Assembly (NCBI GenBank): GCA_035527975.1
Contig: DATKZM010000071.1
Span: 1 to 64,000 of the forward strand
Direction of reading: 5' to 3'
Source of the DNA: DATKZM01 sp035527975
Lineage (GTDB): Bacteria; Pseudomonadota; Alphaproteobacteria; JAPULJ01
DNA length: 64,000 nt
The position numbers and the translations under genes are program-made. Every line of letters starts with the position of its first letter. Position 1 is the stretch's first letter. Of the stretch, positions 8,678-17,710 are shown one piece after another. The notes under the pieces were generated by a model. It did not search any database. It saw only the letters and a program-made list of their open reading frames with translations, and was not told the DNA's origin.

Positions 8678-9441
8678 CAGTCCTCGTCCAGCCTGGCGCG
8701 CAGCCAGGAGAGCATCGGATAAAGCGCCGCAAAGAGCGCAATCAGGAAGCCCAGATGGCCTTCCTTGTAGCCCTTGCGGCCGACATAGCATTTGAAGAAA
8801 CGCGTGAAGAGGCGCCGCAGGTTGCGCCCGAAGCTTTCCGGCATGCCGGCATCACGCAGATCCTCGGCGCGCGCGGCGGTATAGCGGTCGAGGCGGCGGA
8901 TCATGTCGCCGACCCCCGCATCGACATAATGGATCATCGCCGCGTTGAGCCGCCCGCGCGTGCCCTTGAGCTCGACGGCGGGGTGAATGCGCTGGTCGCC
9001 CCAGCGCTTGCAGCCCTTGGCGAAGAGGCGCGCGGTGGAGTTGACGCCCCAGGCGGCGCCCCAGCCATGGCGCACCAGGCGTTTGCCGACATAGTTGTCG
9101 AAGGGAATGTTGTAAGCGCCGGGCGCTGCGGTTGCGATCGTCGCGCGGATTTCTTCCGCCAGCGCGTCGGGCACGCGTTCGTCGGCGTCGACCTCGAGGA
9201 TCCAATCGCCGCTGCAGGCATCGATGCCGGCATTGCGGCGCGGGCCTTCGATTTCCCAGGCACCTTCGACCAGCGTCTTGGTAAAGCGCGCGGCGACCGC
9301 TTTCGAGCCGTCGGTGCATTTGTCGAGCACGACCACGATCTCGTCGGCGAAGGCCAGCGCCTCCAGGCAGTCGGCGAGCTGGGCTTCCTCGTTGTGCGCG
9401 ACCACGAGGGCCGAAAGCGAAGATGGTGCGCGCGTGCTCAT
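8677..9441 (-). CDS. GT2-family glycosyltransferase (LPS core, WaaE-like)
   Basis: A 254-residue GT-A-fold transferase. LSALVVAHNEEAQLADCLEAL opens the Rossmann-like domain (near 10) and WILEVDADERVP at about 80 carries the metal-binding D-x-D. The C-terminal helix region (FKCYVGRKGYKEGHLGF...YPMLSWLRARL) resembles WaaE/KdtX-type LPS core enzymes. The start overlaps the heptosyltransferase stop by 4 bases (ATGA) and its stop overlaps the GT4 start by one base, so the three transferases are co-translated. The sugar added cannot be told from sequence. Confidence 0.87.
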   Translation of the reverse strand: MSTRAPSSLSALVVAHNEEAQLADCLEALAFADEIVVVLDKCTDGSKAVAARFTKTLVEGAWEIEGPRRNAGIDACSGDWILEVDADERVPDALAEEIRATIATAAPGAYNIPFDNYVGKRLVRHGWGAAWGVNSTARLFAKGCKRWGDQRIHPAVELKGTRGRLNAAMIHYVDAGVGDMIRRLDRYTAARAEDLRDAGMPESFGRNLRRLFTRFFKCYVGRKGYKEGHLGFLIALFAALYPMLSWLRARLDED

Positions 9442-10403
9442 GCAGCGTGCACGCCGACGCGCTTGATGAGCGCCCGCGCCGCTTCGATCGCGGCTTCGAC
9501 GGTGAGCCCATCCATCAGGGTGCCGGTGGTGCGGTGATCGTAGCCGGGTGCGCCCACAAGGTCCTCGTAGCTTTCCAGTGTGCGGACGACGGCCGCAGCC
9601 GCGCCCCAGGGGGCATAATGCTCGTCGCGGCTGGGACCGAAAAGGCCAAGCGTCGGTGTGCCCGCAGCGGCGGCAAGATGCATCAGGCCCGAATCATTGC
9701 CGACGAAGAAATCGCATCGGGCAAGACAGGCATGGGCAGTCGGCAGGTCGATCGCATCGGTCAGATCGATGCGGCGATGTTCGGGAACCACCTCTAGCAC
9801 CGGTCGCGCGCGCGCGCGCTCGCCGGGTCCCGCGAAGACCGCAAGACGCCCCCCTGAAAGCGGGCCCTTCGTTCCGGAAAGATGTTCCGCGAGCGCGGCA
9901 AAGCGCTCGGCCGGCCATTCCTTGCCGGGCCAGTTCGCCGCCGGACCCAATGCCAGCACCGGCGGGCCGTCCGGAATATGCTGCCGCGCGGCCGCCAAAT
10001 GCGCCGCATCCGTCCAGATGTGCGGCGAGGCCTGTTCAGCCTCGAGGCCGAGCAGGCCCGCGTATTGCCCGACCTTGTGAAGGCCCGGACGCTCGCGCCC
10101 CAGGCGGTGACGCCGGCCAGCCAGCACCATCCAGGCCAGCGCGGTGCGCCGCAGATCGACAATCGTGTGCCATCGATACGGCAGTGCTGCGCCCCAAAGC
10201 CGCAGCCAATGGCCGGCCAGCGGCGCTTTGTTCAGCACGATCAGGCGATCCAGACCGGGCACGGCTGCAAAGAGCGGCGCCGGCGCGGCGCCGCAGGCGA
10301 TCGTGATCCGCGCGCCGGGATGGCGTGCGATCAGATGGGCCAGCAGCCCAGATGACAGCACCGCATCGCCGATGCGCGTCGAGGTGATGAACAAAATCCG
10401 CAT
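9438..10403 (-). CDS. GT9-family heptosyltransferase-like glycosyltransferase
   Basis: A 321-residue GT-B protein of the WaaC/WaaF/WaaQ type. MRILFITSTRIGDAVLSSGLL at the N-terminus, ALGPAANWPGKEWPAERFAAL near 160 and FFVGNDSGLMHLAAAAGTPTLGLFGPS near 240 are the family hallmarks. It is the first gene of the LPS operon. Next upstream is a 159-base divergent gap shared with ygfZ, which should hold both promoters. Donor heptose versus another sugar is undetermined. Confidence 0.88.
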   Translation of the reverse strand: MRILFITSTRIGDAVLSSGLLAHLIARHPGARITIACGAAPAPLFAAVPGLDRLIVLNKAPLAGHWLRLWGAALPYRWHTIVDLRRTALAWMVLAGRRHRLGRERPGLHKVGQYAGLLGLEAEQASPHIWTDAAHLAAARQHIPDGPPVLALGPAANWPGKEWPAERFAALAEHLSGTKGPLSGGRLAVFAGPGERARARPVLEVVPEHRRIDLTDAIDLPTAHACLARCDFFVGNDSGLMHLAAAAGTPTLGLFGPSRDEHYAPWGAAAAVVRTLESYEDLVGAPGYDHRTTGTLMDGLTVEAAIEAARALIKRVGVHAA

Positions 10404-10562
10404 GGCCGCGGGTTATAGAGCCCTCTTGCGGGCAAGGCCAGAATTGGGGTCTTGAATTATTGGGTCTTGTTCGGATGGCCGGGCCGTCCCAGTTCACTGA
10501 CGGCCGGTGACGCATTCGCCGGCCCGAATTAGAATGCGCCAACAAAAGATACTGGGAAGACA

Positions 10563-11459
10563 ATGAGCGAGCCAGCTTTCGCGATACTGGACAGCCGCGC
10601 CGTGCTCGCGGTCGGCGGCGAGGACCGGGTGGCCTTTCTGCAGGGCCTGGTTTCCACCGATGTTGCGTCGGTCTCCGCAGCAAAGGCGATCCATACAGCC
10701 TTCCTGACTGCGCAGGGAAAATACCTGCACGACTTTTTCATCGCCGCGCTGGGCGACGGCTTCCTCCTCGATTGCGAAGCGGCACGGCTCGAGGACCTCA
10801 AAAAGCGCCTGTCGATCTATCGTCTGCGCTCCAAGGTGACGATCGAAGCGCGCCCCGATCTCGCGGTCGCCGTGGTGTTCGGCGCCGGCGGAGCCGAAGC
10901 GCTGCGCCTTGCGGGCGAAGCCGGTGCGGCGGGCCCGCTTGATGGCGGCGTAGGCTTCGTCGATCCGCGCCTGGCGGATGCGGGCGCGCGCGCGGTCCTG
11001 CCGGCGGACAGCGCCGCAGCGACGCTCGAAGCGGCCGGTCTGGCGGCAGGGTCTTCGTCCGACTACGACCGGCTGCGGCTTTCGCTTGGCCTGCCCGACG
11101 GCAGCCGCGATCTGGTGCCGGAAAAATCGATCCTGCTGGAAAACGGCTTCGACGAGCTCAACGGCGTCGACTGGGACAAGGGCTGTTTCCTAGGCCAGGA
11201 GCTGACCGCACGCACGCATTATCGGGGGCTCGTGAAAAAGCGCCTGATGCCGGTGGCGATCGACGGTCCCCTGCCCGCGCCCGGCACGCTGGTGATGCTG
11301 GGCGAGAAGGAAGCCGGCGAGATGCGGTCCGGGACAGGCACGCTGGGCTTGGCATTATTGCGGCTGGAAGCGGTCGAGCGGGCGGCAGCCGAGGACTTGG
11401 CGCTGATGGTTGGTGACGCGCGCCTGGCTCCGAAAAAGCCGGCTTGGGCGACGTTCTAA
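10563..11459 (+). CDS. ygfZ: YgfZ/GcvT-type folate-binding Fe-S maturation protein
   Basis: A 298-residue protein of the YgfZ (IBA57 in eukaryotes) family, which binds tetrahydrofolate and helps assemble or repair certain [4Fe-4S] enzymes. The identifying motif KGCFLGQE is at about 206-213, with Cys208; GLVKKRLMPV follows. The N-terminal aminomethyltransferase-like fold begins with RAVLAVGGEDRVAFLQGLVS. Monocistronic in appearance, divergent from the LPS operon. Confidence 0.9.
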   Translation: MSEPAFAILDSRAVLAVGGEDRVAFLQGLVSTDVASVSAAKAIHTAFLTAQGKYLHDFFIAALGDGFLLDCEAARLEDLKKRLSIYRLRSKVTIEARPDLAVAVVFGAGGAEALRLAGEAGAAGPLDGGVGFVDPRLADAGARAVLPADSAAATLEAAGLAAGSSSDYDRLRLSLGLPDGSRDLVPEKSILLENGFDELNGVDWDKGCFLGQELTARTHYRGLVKKRLMPVAIDGPLPAPGTLVMLGEKEAGEMRSGTGTLGLALLRLEAVERAAAEDLALMVGDARLAPKKPAWATF

Positions 11460-11589
11460 CCGGCGAAACACTCCAGCGAACGATACGGCGGGCCGTCCCT
11501 GATGACGGAGGCGCAGCCAATTGATACCCTGCGCGAAACCGGATCGCGCGGCGCCTTCGCGACCGCGCGGGCGTAGAGGGAGGCAGGAC

Positions 11590-13293
11590 ATGGCGAAGCA
11601 CAGCTGGGAAAACGTCTATCCCGACGGCGTCGACTGGAACCTGAAGATCGTGCCCAAGCCAATCCCCGCCATCCTCGACGAGGCGGCAGCGGTGGCGGGC
11701 AACCGCACGATGATCGATTTTCTGGGCCGGCGCTTTTCCTTCGCGGACCTGCACGACCAGGCCAACCGCGCCGCCAAGGGTCTGCAGGCGCTGGGCATCG
11801 GCCCGGACACGCGGGTCGGGCTGTTCATGCCGAACGTGCCGCAATACGTGCCCTCGCTGTTCGGCGCGCTGAAGACCGGCGCGACCGCGGTCAATCTGAG
11901 CCCGCTCCTGGCCCCCCGCGAGCTTGCCCATATGATCGAGGATTCGGGCACCAAGGTCCTGATCACGATCGACCTGAAGCTGCTCTACGACCGGGTGCCA
12001 GCGCTGCTCGCCGACACCTGTCTTGAGAAAGTTATCGTCGCGCGCATGGCGGACGCGCTGCCTTTTCCGAAGAACAAGCTTTACGGGATCGCCAAGAAGA
12101 AGGCGATCGCCGTCTTCCCGCTCGATGACCAGCACATGCGCTTTGACGACCTTTTGGCCAATGACGGCGAGTACGCGGCACAGGACATCGACCCCGAACG
12201 CACGGTGGCGTTGCTGCAATACACCGGCGGCACGACCGGCTTGCCCAAGGGCGCGATGCTGTCGCATGCCGCGATCACCTCGGCCGACGCGATGTACAGC
12301 GCCTGGGGCGGTCAGTTTCGCGAGCGGCCGGCGGACCAGAACAAGACCTCGCTGGTGCTCCCGCTCTTTCACATCTTCGGGCTTTCCGTTGTGCTGTTGG
12401 GTGCGATCCGCGACCGTTCTGAAATCATCCTCTACCCGCAGCCCGACATCGATCTGATCCTGAAGGACATCGCCAGGAAAAAGCCGAACGTCCTGCCCGG
12501 CGTGCCGACGCTGTTCACCGCGCTTGCCAATCACCCGAAGGCGCGCGAAACCGATTTCTCCTCGTTGAATTATTGCGCCTCGGGCGGCGCGCCGCTGCCG
12601 CCGGAGGTTCAGGCGCTGTTCCACAAGGTGACCGGTGTCCAGGTCTATGAAGGCTATGGGCTCACCGAGACCTCCCCCGCCGCCACCGCCCAGGTGCGCA
12701 AGAACGAGTATCGCATCGGCTCCTGCGGCGTGCCGCTGCCCGGAACCGAGATCGAGATTCGCGGCCTCGACGACGGCGCGATCAAAATGTCCGCCGGCGA
12801 GATCGGCGAGATCTGCATCAAGGGCCCGCAGCTCATGCTCGGCTATTGGAACCGCGAGGAGGAGACCAGGGAAGCGCTGCGCGACGGCTGGCTTTTTACC
12901 GGCGATACCGGCTATCTCGACAAGGACGGCTATCTCTTCATCGTCGACCGTAAGAAGGATCTGATTATTTCCTCCGGCTTCAACGTCTACCCGCGCAATG
13001 TCGAGGATGCGATCTACGAGCACGACGCGGTGGAGGAAGTGACGGTGATCGGCATCCAGGACGACTACAAGGGCGAGGTGCCGAAGGCCTTCGTCAAGCT
13101 GCGCGACGGTGCGTCGCTGACCGTCGACGATCTCAAGGCATCGCTCAAGGACAAGCTCGCCAAATACGAGATCCCGGCCGAGGTCGAGTTCCGCGACGCC
13201 CTGCCCAAGACGCCTGTGGGCAAGCTCTCCAAGAAGGAGTTGGTGGCCGAAGAGGTCGCCAAGCGCAGCGCGGCCAAGGCCGAAACGGGATAG
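11590..13293 (+). CDS. fadD: Long-chain fatty-acid-CoA ligase (AMP-binding)
   Basis: A 567-residue ANL-superfamily adenylate-forming enzyme that activates fatty acids with ATP and CoA. The P-loop-like motif is YTGGTTGLPKGA at about 211; VYEGYGLTETSP, WLFTGDTGYLDKDGY and VDRKKDLIISSGFNVYP (hinge) follow in order, and the catalytic lysine lies in KTPVGKLSKKEL near the end. The start at 11590 follows GGGAGGCAGG; longer reading frames upstream begin in non-coding sequence. It may be co-transcribed with the SMP-30-like gene only 7 bases downstream. The chain-length preference is inferred from overall similarity. Confidence 0.87.
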   Translation: MAKHSWENVYPDGVDWNLKIVPKPIPAILDEAAAVAGNRTMIDFLGRRFSFADLHDQANRAAKGLQALGIGPDTRVGLFMPNVPQYVPSLFGALKTGATAVNLSPLLAPRELAHMIEDSGTKVLITIDLKLLYDRVPALLADTCLEKVIVARMADALPFPKNKLYGIAKKKAIAVFPLDDQHMRFDDLLANDGEYAAQDIDPERTVALLQYTGGTTGLPKGAMLSHAAITSADAMYSAWGGQFRERPADQNKTSLVLPLFHIFGLSVVLLGAIRDRSEIILYPQPDIDLILKDIARKKPNVLPGVPTLFTALANHPKARETDFSSLNYCASGGAPLPPEVQALFHKVTGVQVYEGYGLTETSPAATAQVRKNEYRIGSCGVPLPGTEIEIRGLDDGAIKMSAGEIGEICIKGPQLMLGYWNREEETREALRDGWLFTGDTGYLDKDGYLFIVDRKKDLIISSGFNVYPRNVEDAIYEHDAVEEVTVIGIQDDYKGEVPKAFVKLRDGASLTVDDLKASLKDKLAKYEIPAEVEFRDALPKTPVGKLSKKELVAEEVAKRSAAKAETG

Positions 13294-13300
13294 CGGGCCG

Positions 13301-14365
13301 GTGCGCCGCAAGACACTTCGCCTATTGAGCGCGCTGATATTTTTCGGGGTCTTTTATCTCTTCTTCTGGCCGGTCTCGATCGACCCGGTCGCCTGGACGC
13401 CGCCCGAAGCGCCAAAGCTCGAAGGCGCCTACACGGTCAACGACCGGCTCACCGGCGTGGCGCGCTTCGGTTCGGGCATCGGCATCGGCCCCGAGGACCT
13501 TGCTGTCGATGCCAATGGTTGGATCCACACTGGATTTGAGGATGGCCGCATCGTCCGTATCGCCCCGGACGGAAAAAGCAGCAAGGTGGTGGTGAACACC
13601 GGCGGGCGGCCGCTTGGCATGCGCTTCGACGCCGAGGGCAATCTGATCGTCGCCGATGCCACGAAGGGCCTGTTGAAGGTGGCCCCCGGCGGCGCGATTA
13701 GCGTGCTGGCGACCCAGGCGGGCAAAACCGGGTTCCGCTTCACCAACCATCTCGCCGTCGCCCGCGACGGGACGATCTATTTCAGCGACAGCTCGACCCG
13801 CTGGGGCGCCGGCCAGGCGATTGCGGATATCTTCGAACATATCGGGACCGGCCGCCTCATGGCCTACGACCCGCGGACCAAGACCGTACGCGTGCTCATG
13901 CAGAAGCTGCAATATGCCAACGGGGTTGCATTGGCGCAGGACGATGCGTTCGTGCTCGTGGTCGAAACGGCGCTCTACCGGATTCGCCGGTATTGGCTGA
14001 AAGGGCCAAAGGCCGGCAGCGCCGATATCTTCATCGACAATCTGCCGGGCTTCCCGGACAACCTCTCGGCTAACGGCAAGGGCACGTTTTGGCTGGCTAT
14101 GTATACGGTACGCAACCCCGCCGCCGACGTGCTGGCGGGCAAGCCGTTCCTGCGCAAAGTCGTCTGGCGCCTGCCGGAGTTCCTGCAGCCGGGGCCCAAG
14201 CCCTACGCCTTTGTGCTCGGCCTCGATGAGGCCGGCAAGGTGACGCACAATCTGCAGGACCCGCGCGGCACCTATTCGCCCGTGACCAGCGCTGTGGAAG
14301 TGAACGGCACGCTCTGGCTCGGCAGCCTGTCCGAGACATCGCTCGCCCGGATCAAAGTGCCGTAG
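13301..14365 (+). CDS. SMP-30/strictosidine-synthase-like beta-propeller protein
   Basis: A 354-residue protein with an uncleaved N-terminal membrane anchor (about 8-24) and a six-bladed beta-propeller. Repeated blade motifs are seen: PEDLAVDANGWIHTG, RPLGMRFDAEGNLIVAD, NHLAVARDGTIYFSDSS and YANGVALAQDDAFVLVVET. The last matches strictosidine synthase/APMAP members, which are lactonase- or arylesterase-like. It starts at a GTG 7 bases after the acyl-CoA ligase gene, so an operon is likely. The substrate is unknown. Confidence 0.82.
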   Translation: MRRKTLRLLSALIFFGVFYLFFWPVSIDPVAWTPPEAPKLEGAYTVNDRLTGVARFGSGIGIGPEDLAVDANGWIHTGFEDGRIVRIAPDGKSSKVVVNTGGRPLGMRFDAEGNLIVADATKGLLKVAPGGAISVLATQAGKTGFRFTNHLAVARDGTIYFSDSSTRWGAGQAIADIFEHIGTGRLMAYDPRTKTVRVLMQKLQYANGVALAQDDAFVLVVETALYRIRRYWLKGPKAGSADIFIDNLPGFPDNLSANGKGTFWLAMYTVRNPAADVLAGKPFLRKVVWRLPEFLQPGPKPYAFVLGLDEAGKVTHNLQDPRGTYSPVTSAVEVNGTLWLGSLSETSLARIKVP

Positions 14366-14467
14366 CGCCGTCGGGCGATATTTGGCCACAATCGCCGCCG
14401 ACCCTCTTGCGGTTCCCCGCGCACTGCCCTCCAATGAACGAAATCCACCAACGGAAGGACAGCATCG

Positions 14468-15445
14468 ATGAAGCGCCGCAGGCTGGGCAGGGACGGGCCC
14501 GAGGTATCCGCGATCGGGCTCGGCTGCATGGGCATGTCGATGGCATACGGCACGCCCGACGACGCGGAATCGATCCGCACCATCCATCGGGCCATCGAGC
14601 TCGGCATCGATTTCCTCGACAGTGCCCAGCTGTATGGGTTCGGCAAGAACGAGGAGCTGCTGGGCCGGGCGCTCGAGGGCAAGCGCGACAAGGTCTTCCT
14701 GATCACCAAATTCGGCGTCGACCGCAGCCGGCCGAGCGGCTGCGACAGCCGGCCCGAGGCGGTGAAGGCTAGCTGCGAGGCCAGCCTGCAGCGCCTCAAG
14801 ACCGACCGCATCGATCTGTTTTTTCAACACCGGGTCGACCCCGACGTGCCGATCGAGGACACGGCGGGCGCCATGGCCGAGCTGAAGGCGGCAGGCAAGA
14901 TCCGCTATCTCGGCCTCTGCGAAACCAGCCCCGAGACCCTCAAACGCGCCCACGGCGTCCACCCGATCACGGCCTTGCAATCGGAATACTCGCTGTGGAC
15001 GCGCGACTGCGAGGCCGAGGTTCTGCCGGCCTGCCGCAAACTCGGCGTCGGCTATGTCGCTTACGCGCCGCTCGGCCGCGGCTTTCTGACCGGCACCATC
15101 AAATCGCCCGACGATCTGATCGAGGCGGACCGGCGGCACGAGCATCCACGCTTCTTCGCCGAGGCTTTCGACAAAAACCTCGCGTTGCTGGAAACGCTGG
15201 AGGAGATCGCCGGCGACAAGGGTGTCACCCCGGCGCAGATCGCGATCGCATGGGTCCTCGCGCAGGGCGAGGACATCGTGCCGATCCCGGGCACCAAGCG
15301 GGTGAAGTATCTGGAACAGAATGCCGGCGCGGCCGATATCACACTCAGCGACGAGGACATGGCCCGGCTCAATGCCGGCTTCCCGCCCGGCGTCACCGCG
15401 GGCACGCGCTATCCGGAAGGCGCGCTCAAGCTGTTGCAGATGTAG
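14468..15445 (+). CDS. Aldo/keto reductase
   Basis: A 325-residue NADPH-dependent TIM-barrel reductase. The catalytic tetrad is visible as Asp in IDFLDSAQLYG with its Tyr, Lys in FLITKFGVD and His in FFQHRVDPD. The C-terminal cofactor site reads VPIPGTKRVKYLEQNAGA. It resembles the AKR13/YakC-type group that reduces aldehydes and ketones. RBS GGAAGGACAG precedes the ATG. It stands between the SMP-30-like gene and an FAD oxidoreductase with about 100-base gaps, so operon membership is unclear. Confidence 0.9.
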   Translation: MKRRRLGRDGPEVSAIGLGCMGMSMAYGTPDDAESIRTIHRAIELGIDFLDSAQLYGFGKNEELLGRALEGKRDKVFLITKFGVDRSRPSGCDSRPEAVKASCEASLQRLKTDRIDLFFQHRVDPDVPIEDTAGAMAELKAAGKIRYLGLCETSPETLKRAHGVHPITALQSEYSLWTRDCEAEVLPACRKLGVGYVAYAPLGRGFLTGTIKSPDDLIEADRRHEHPRFFAEAFDKNLALLETLEEIAGDKGVTPAQIAIAWVLAQGEDIVPIPGTKRVKYLEQNAGAADITLSDEDMARLNAGFPPGVTAGTRYPEGALKLLQM

Positions 15446-15536
15446 CGGCCGCATTGCGGCGGTGTTTGCGCCGGCCGCCGACGGATAGGATCGGCAGCGA
15501 AGCGCCTTGGTGTGAGTAATCCCGCGGGACGAAGCG

Positions 15537-17150
15537 ATGGCCAAACGCGCCAGAACATACGACGTGGTGGTCATTGGCGCGGGGCATAACGGCCTCGTCT
15601 GCGCCGGTTATCTGGCGCGCCACGGTCTCAAGGTCATGGTGGTCGAGCGTCGCTCCGTCGTCGGCGGAGCGGCGATAACCGAAGAGTTCCATCCAGGCTT
15701 CCGCAACTCGGTCGCCTCCTACGTCGTCAGCCTGCTCGACCGGCGCATCATCGCCGATTTGCAGCTGCCCCGGTTCGGACTGGAGATCATCGACCGGCCC
15801 GCCGGTACCTTTCTGCCCCAGCCCGACGGCCGCTACCTGCATTTGAGCCGCGACCGGGCAGTGGCGAAAACCGAGGTCGCAAAGTTCCACGAGGCCGACG
15901 GCGACGCTTATGAAGCCTTCGACACCGAGATCACGGCGCTCGCCGAGGCCGTGCGGCCGCTGCTCCGCGAGCCGCCGCTCAGCGTCCCGAGCGGAATCAG
16001 CGACACGCTGCGTGCGCTCGGCCTGACCAAGCAACTGCGCAAGATGGGCATCACCCATCAGTCAAAGCTGGCCGAGCTTATGACCATGAGCGTCGGCGAC
16101 TATCTCGACCGCTGGTTTGAGGGTGATGCGGTAAAAGGCGCCTTCGGCTTCGAGGGCATCATCGGCAACCTTGCCAGCCCCTATCATCCCGGCACGGCCT
16201 ATGTGCTGTTGCATCACGCTTTCGGCGAAACCGAGGGCCGCACCGGCGCCTGGGGACATGCCAAGGGCGGAATGGGCGCGATCACCGAGGCGATGGCGCG
16301 TTCGGCGGAGACCCGGGGCGCCGTGATCGTGACCGAGGCGCCGGTGCGCGAGATCATTATCCAGGGCACGGGCGATGCGGCGCGCGCGGCCGGGGTCGTG
16401 CTCGAGGACGGGCGCACCATCCACGCCAAGCGCGTCGCCGGCAATCTCAACCCCAAACTGCTCTTCCTCGATCTCATGGATCCTGCAATCCTGCCGCCGG
16501 ATTTCCGCAAGCGCATCGAAGGCTGGCGTTGCCGTTCGGGCACCTTCCGCATGAACCTGGCCCTGAGCCGCCTGCCGCGCTTTGCCTGTTTACGAGATGG
16601 CGGCGGGCCGGAGCTGCTCAACGGCACGATCGATATCGCGCCCTCGCTGGGCTATCTCGACCGCGCTTATGATGCGGCCAAGACCGGTGGCTGGTCGCCC
16701 GAGCCTATCGTCTCGATGTGCATTCCCTCGCTGATCGACGACACGCTGGCGCCGCAAGGCGCGCATGTGATGAGCCTGTTCTGCCAGCACTTTCATCCGA
16801 CCCTCGCCGACGGGCGAAGCTGGGACAATGTCAAGTATGAGGTTGCCGATGCCATCCTGCGCGGGCTGGAGGCCTATATGCCGGGCCTGCGGCAGCTCGT
16901 GGTCGGCCGCCAGATTCTTACGCCGCTGGATCTGGAACGCGACTTCGGCCTCGTCGGGGGCGACATCTTCCACGGGGCGATGCATCTCGACCAGATTTAC
17001 GCGATGCGCCCGGCGCTCGGATACGCAGACCACCGCATGCCGGTGAAAGGGCTCTATCTCTGCGGCGCGGGCGCACATCCCGGCGGCGGCGTCAGTGGCC
17101 TGCCGGGCCGCAACGCCGCGCGGGCGATCTTGAAGGATGCGGGGCGCTAG
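15537..17150 (+). CDS. FAD-dependent oxidoreductase (COG1233, phytoene-desaturase-like)
   Basis: A 537-residue flavoprotein. The dinucleotide motif VVIGAGHNGLVCAGYLARHG is near the N-terminus (starting about 10), followed by VVGGAAITEEFHPGFRNS, which is characteristic of the PYROXD2/CrtI-like group. The C-terminal FAD clamp is GLYLCGAGAHPGGGVSGLPG. No carotenoid genes surround it, so carotenoid desaturation is unlikely here and the substrate is unknown. A RidA-type deaminase follows 26 bases downstream and may be co-transcribed. Confidence 0.85.
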   Translation: MAKRARTYDVVVIGAGHNGLVCAGYLARHGLKVMVVERRSVVGGAAITEEFHPGFRNSVASYVVSLLDRRIIADLQLPRFGLEIIDRPAGTFLPQPDGRYLHLSRDRAVAKTEVAKFHEADGDAYEAFDTEITALAEAVRPLLREPPLSVPSGISDTLRALGLTKQLRKMGITHQSKLAELMTMSVGDYLDRWFEGDAVKGAFGFEGIIGNLASPYHPGTAYVLLHHAFGETEGRTGAWGHAKGGMGAITEAMARSAETRGAVIVTEAPVREIIIQGTGDAARAAGVVLEDGRTIHAKRVAGNLNPKLLFLDLMDPAILPPDFRKRIEGWRCRSGTFRMNLALSRLPRFACLRDGGGPELLNGTIDIAPSLGYLDRAYDAAKTGGWSPEPIVSMCIPSLIDDTLAPQGAHVMSLFCQHFHPTLADGRSWDNVKYEVADAILRGLEAYMPGLRQLVVGRQILTPLDLERDFGLVGGDIFHGAMHLDQIYAMRPALGYADHRMPVKGLYLCGAGAHPGGGVSGLPGRNAARAILKDAGR

Positions 17151-17176
17151 GCCTCAATACGAAAGGAGTGACGGAA

Positions 17177-17572
17177 ATGAAACGTGAGCGGATCGATCCG
17201 GGCTGGGCCTGGCTCAAGAAATTCAACATCTCGGCGGGCGAGAAGATCGGCGACACCATCTGGCTGTCCGGCGCGGTGGCCTTCGACGAAGAGGGCAACG
17301 TGGTCGGCGGCGACGATCTCTACGCCCAGGCGAAGAAGACGTTCGAAAATATCGAAGCCGCGCTCGCCAGCGCCGGAGCAAACATGAGTGACGTGGTGAA
17401 GATCAACACCTTCCTCACCGACCTGTCGCGCTACGCCGAATACGGCAAGGCGCGGACCGAGGCCTTTCCGGGCGGCGTGCCCGCAAGCACCGTGGTCGGC
17501 ACGACCGCGCTGGTGCGCCCCGAACTGCTGGTCGAAGTCGAGGCCGTCGCTGTTATCGGTAGCGGAGGATAA
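17177..17572 (+). CDS. RidA/YjgF-family enamine/imine deaminase
   Basis: A 131-residue protein of the YjgF/UK114 fold. It carries GDTIWLSGAVAFDEEGNVVG, then SDVVKINTFLTDLSRYAEYG and the terminal STVVGTTALVRPELLVEVE typical of the trimer interface and active-site arginine region. These proteins hydrolyse reactive enamines formed by PLP enzymes or oxidases, which fits its position just after a flavin oxidoreductase. I take the ATG at 17177, with GGAG 8 bases upstream, over a GTG at 17168. Confidence 0.85.
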   Translation: MKRERIDPGWAWLKKFNISAGEKIGDTIWLSGAVAFDEEGNVVGGDDLYAQAKKTFENIEAALASAGANMSDVVKINTFLTDLSRYAEYGKARTEAFPGGVPASTVVGTTALVRPELLVEVEAVAVIGSGG

Positions 17573-17710
17573 TCGCTGGCTCCAGCCCCGACCGAAAACC
17601 TGGCAGCACAGTTCTTGGAATCGACCGCAGCGGCGGTGCATGCTTGGTGACGATTTGGGGATATGCTGCGGAATGTTTGAGAAAACATCCAACCACTCCT
17701 GCCGCCGACC

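Noticed and set aside
11158..13311. 717-residue minus-strand frame
   Set aside because: It lies antisense to the acyl-CoA ligase gene; composition is the His/Gly/Arg-rich type produced by antisense frames of GC-rich genes and no family motif is present.
13322..15574. 750-residue minus-strand frame
   Set aside because: Antisense to the SMP-30-like and aldo/keto reductase genes, which carry full motifs; no domain recognised.
15537..17150. Phytoene desaturase for carotenoid synthesis
   Set aside because: Family resemblance only; no crtB, crtE or other carotenoid gene is nearby.
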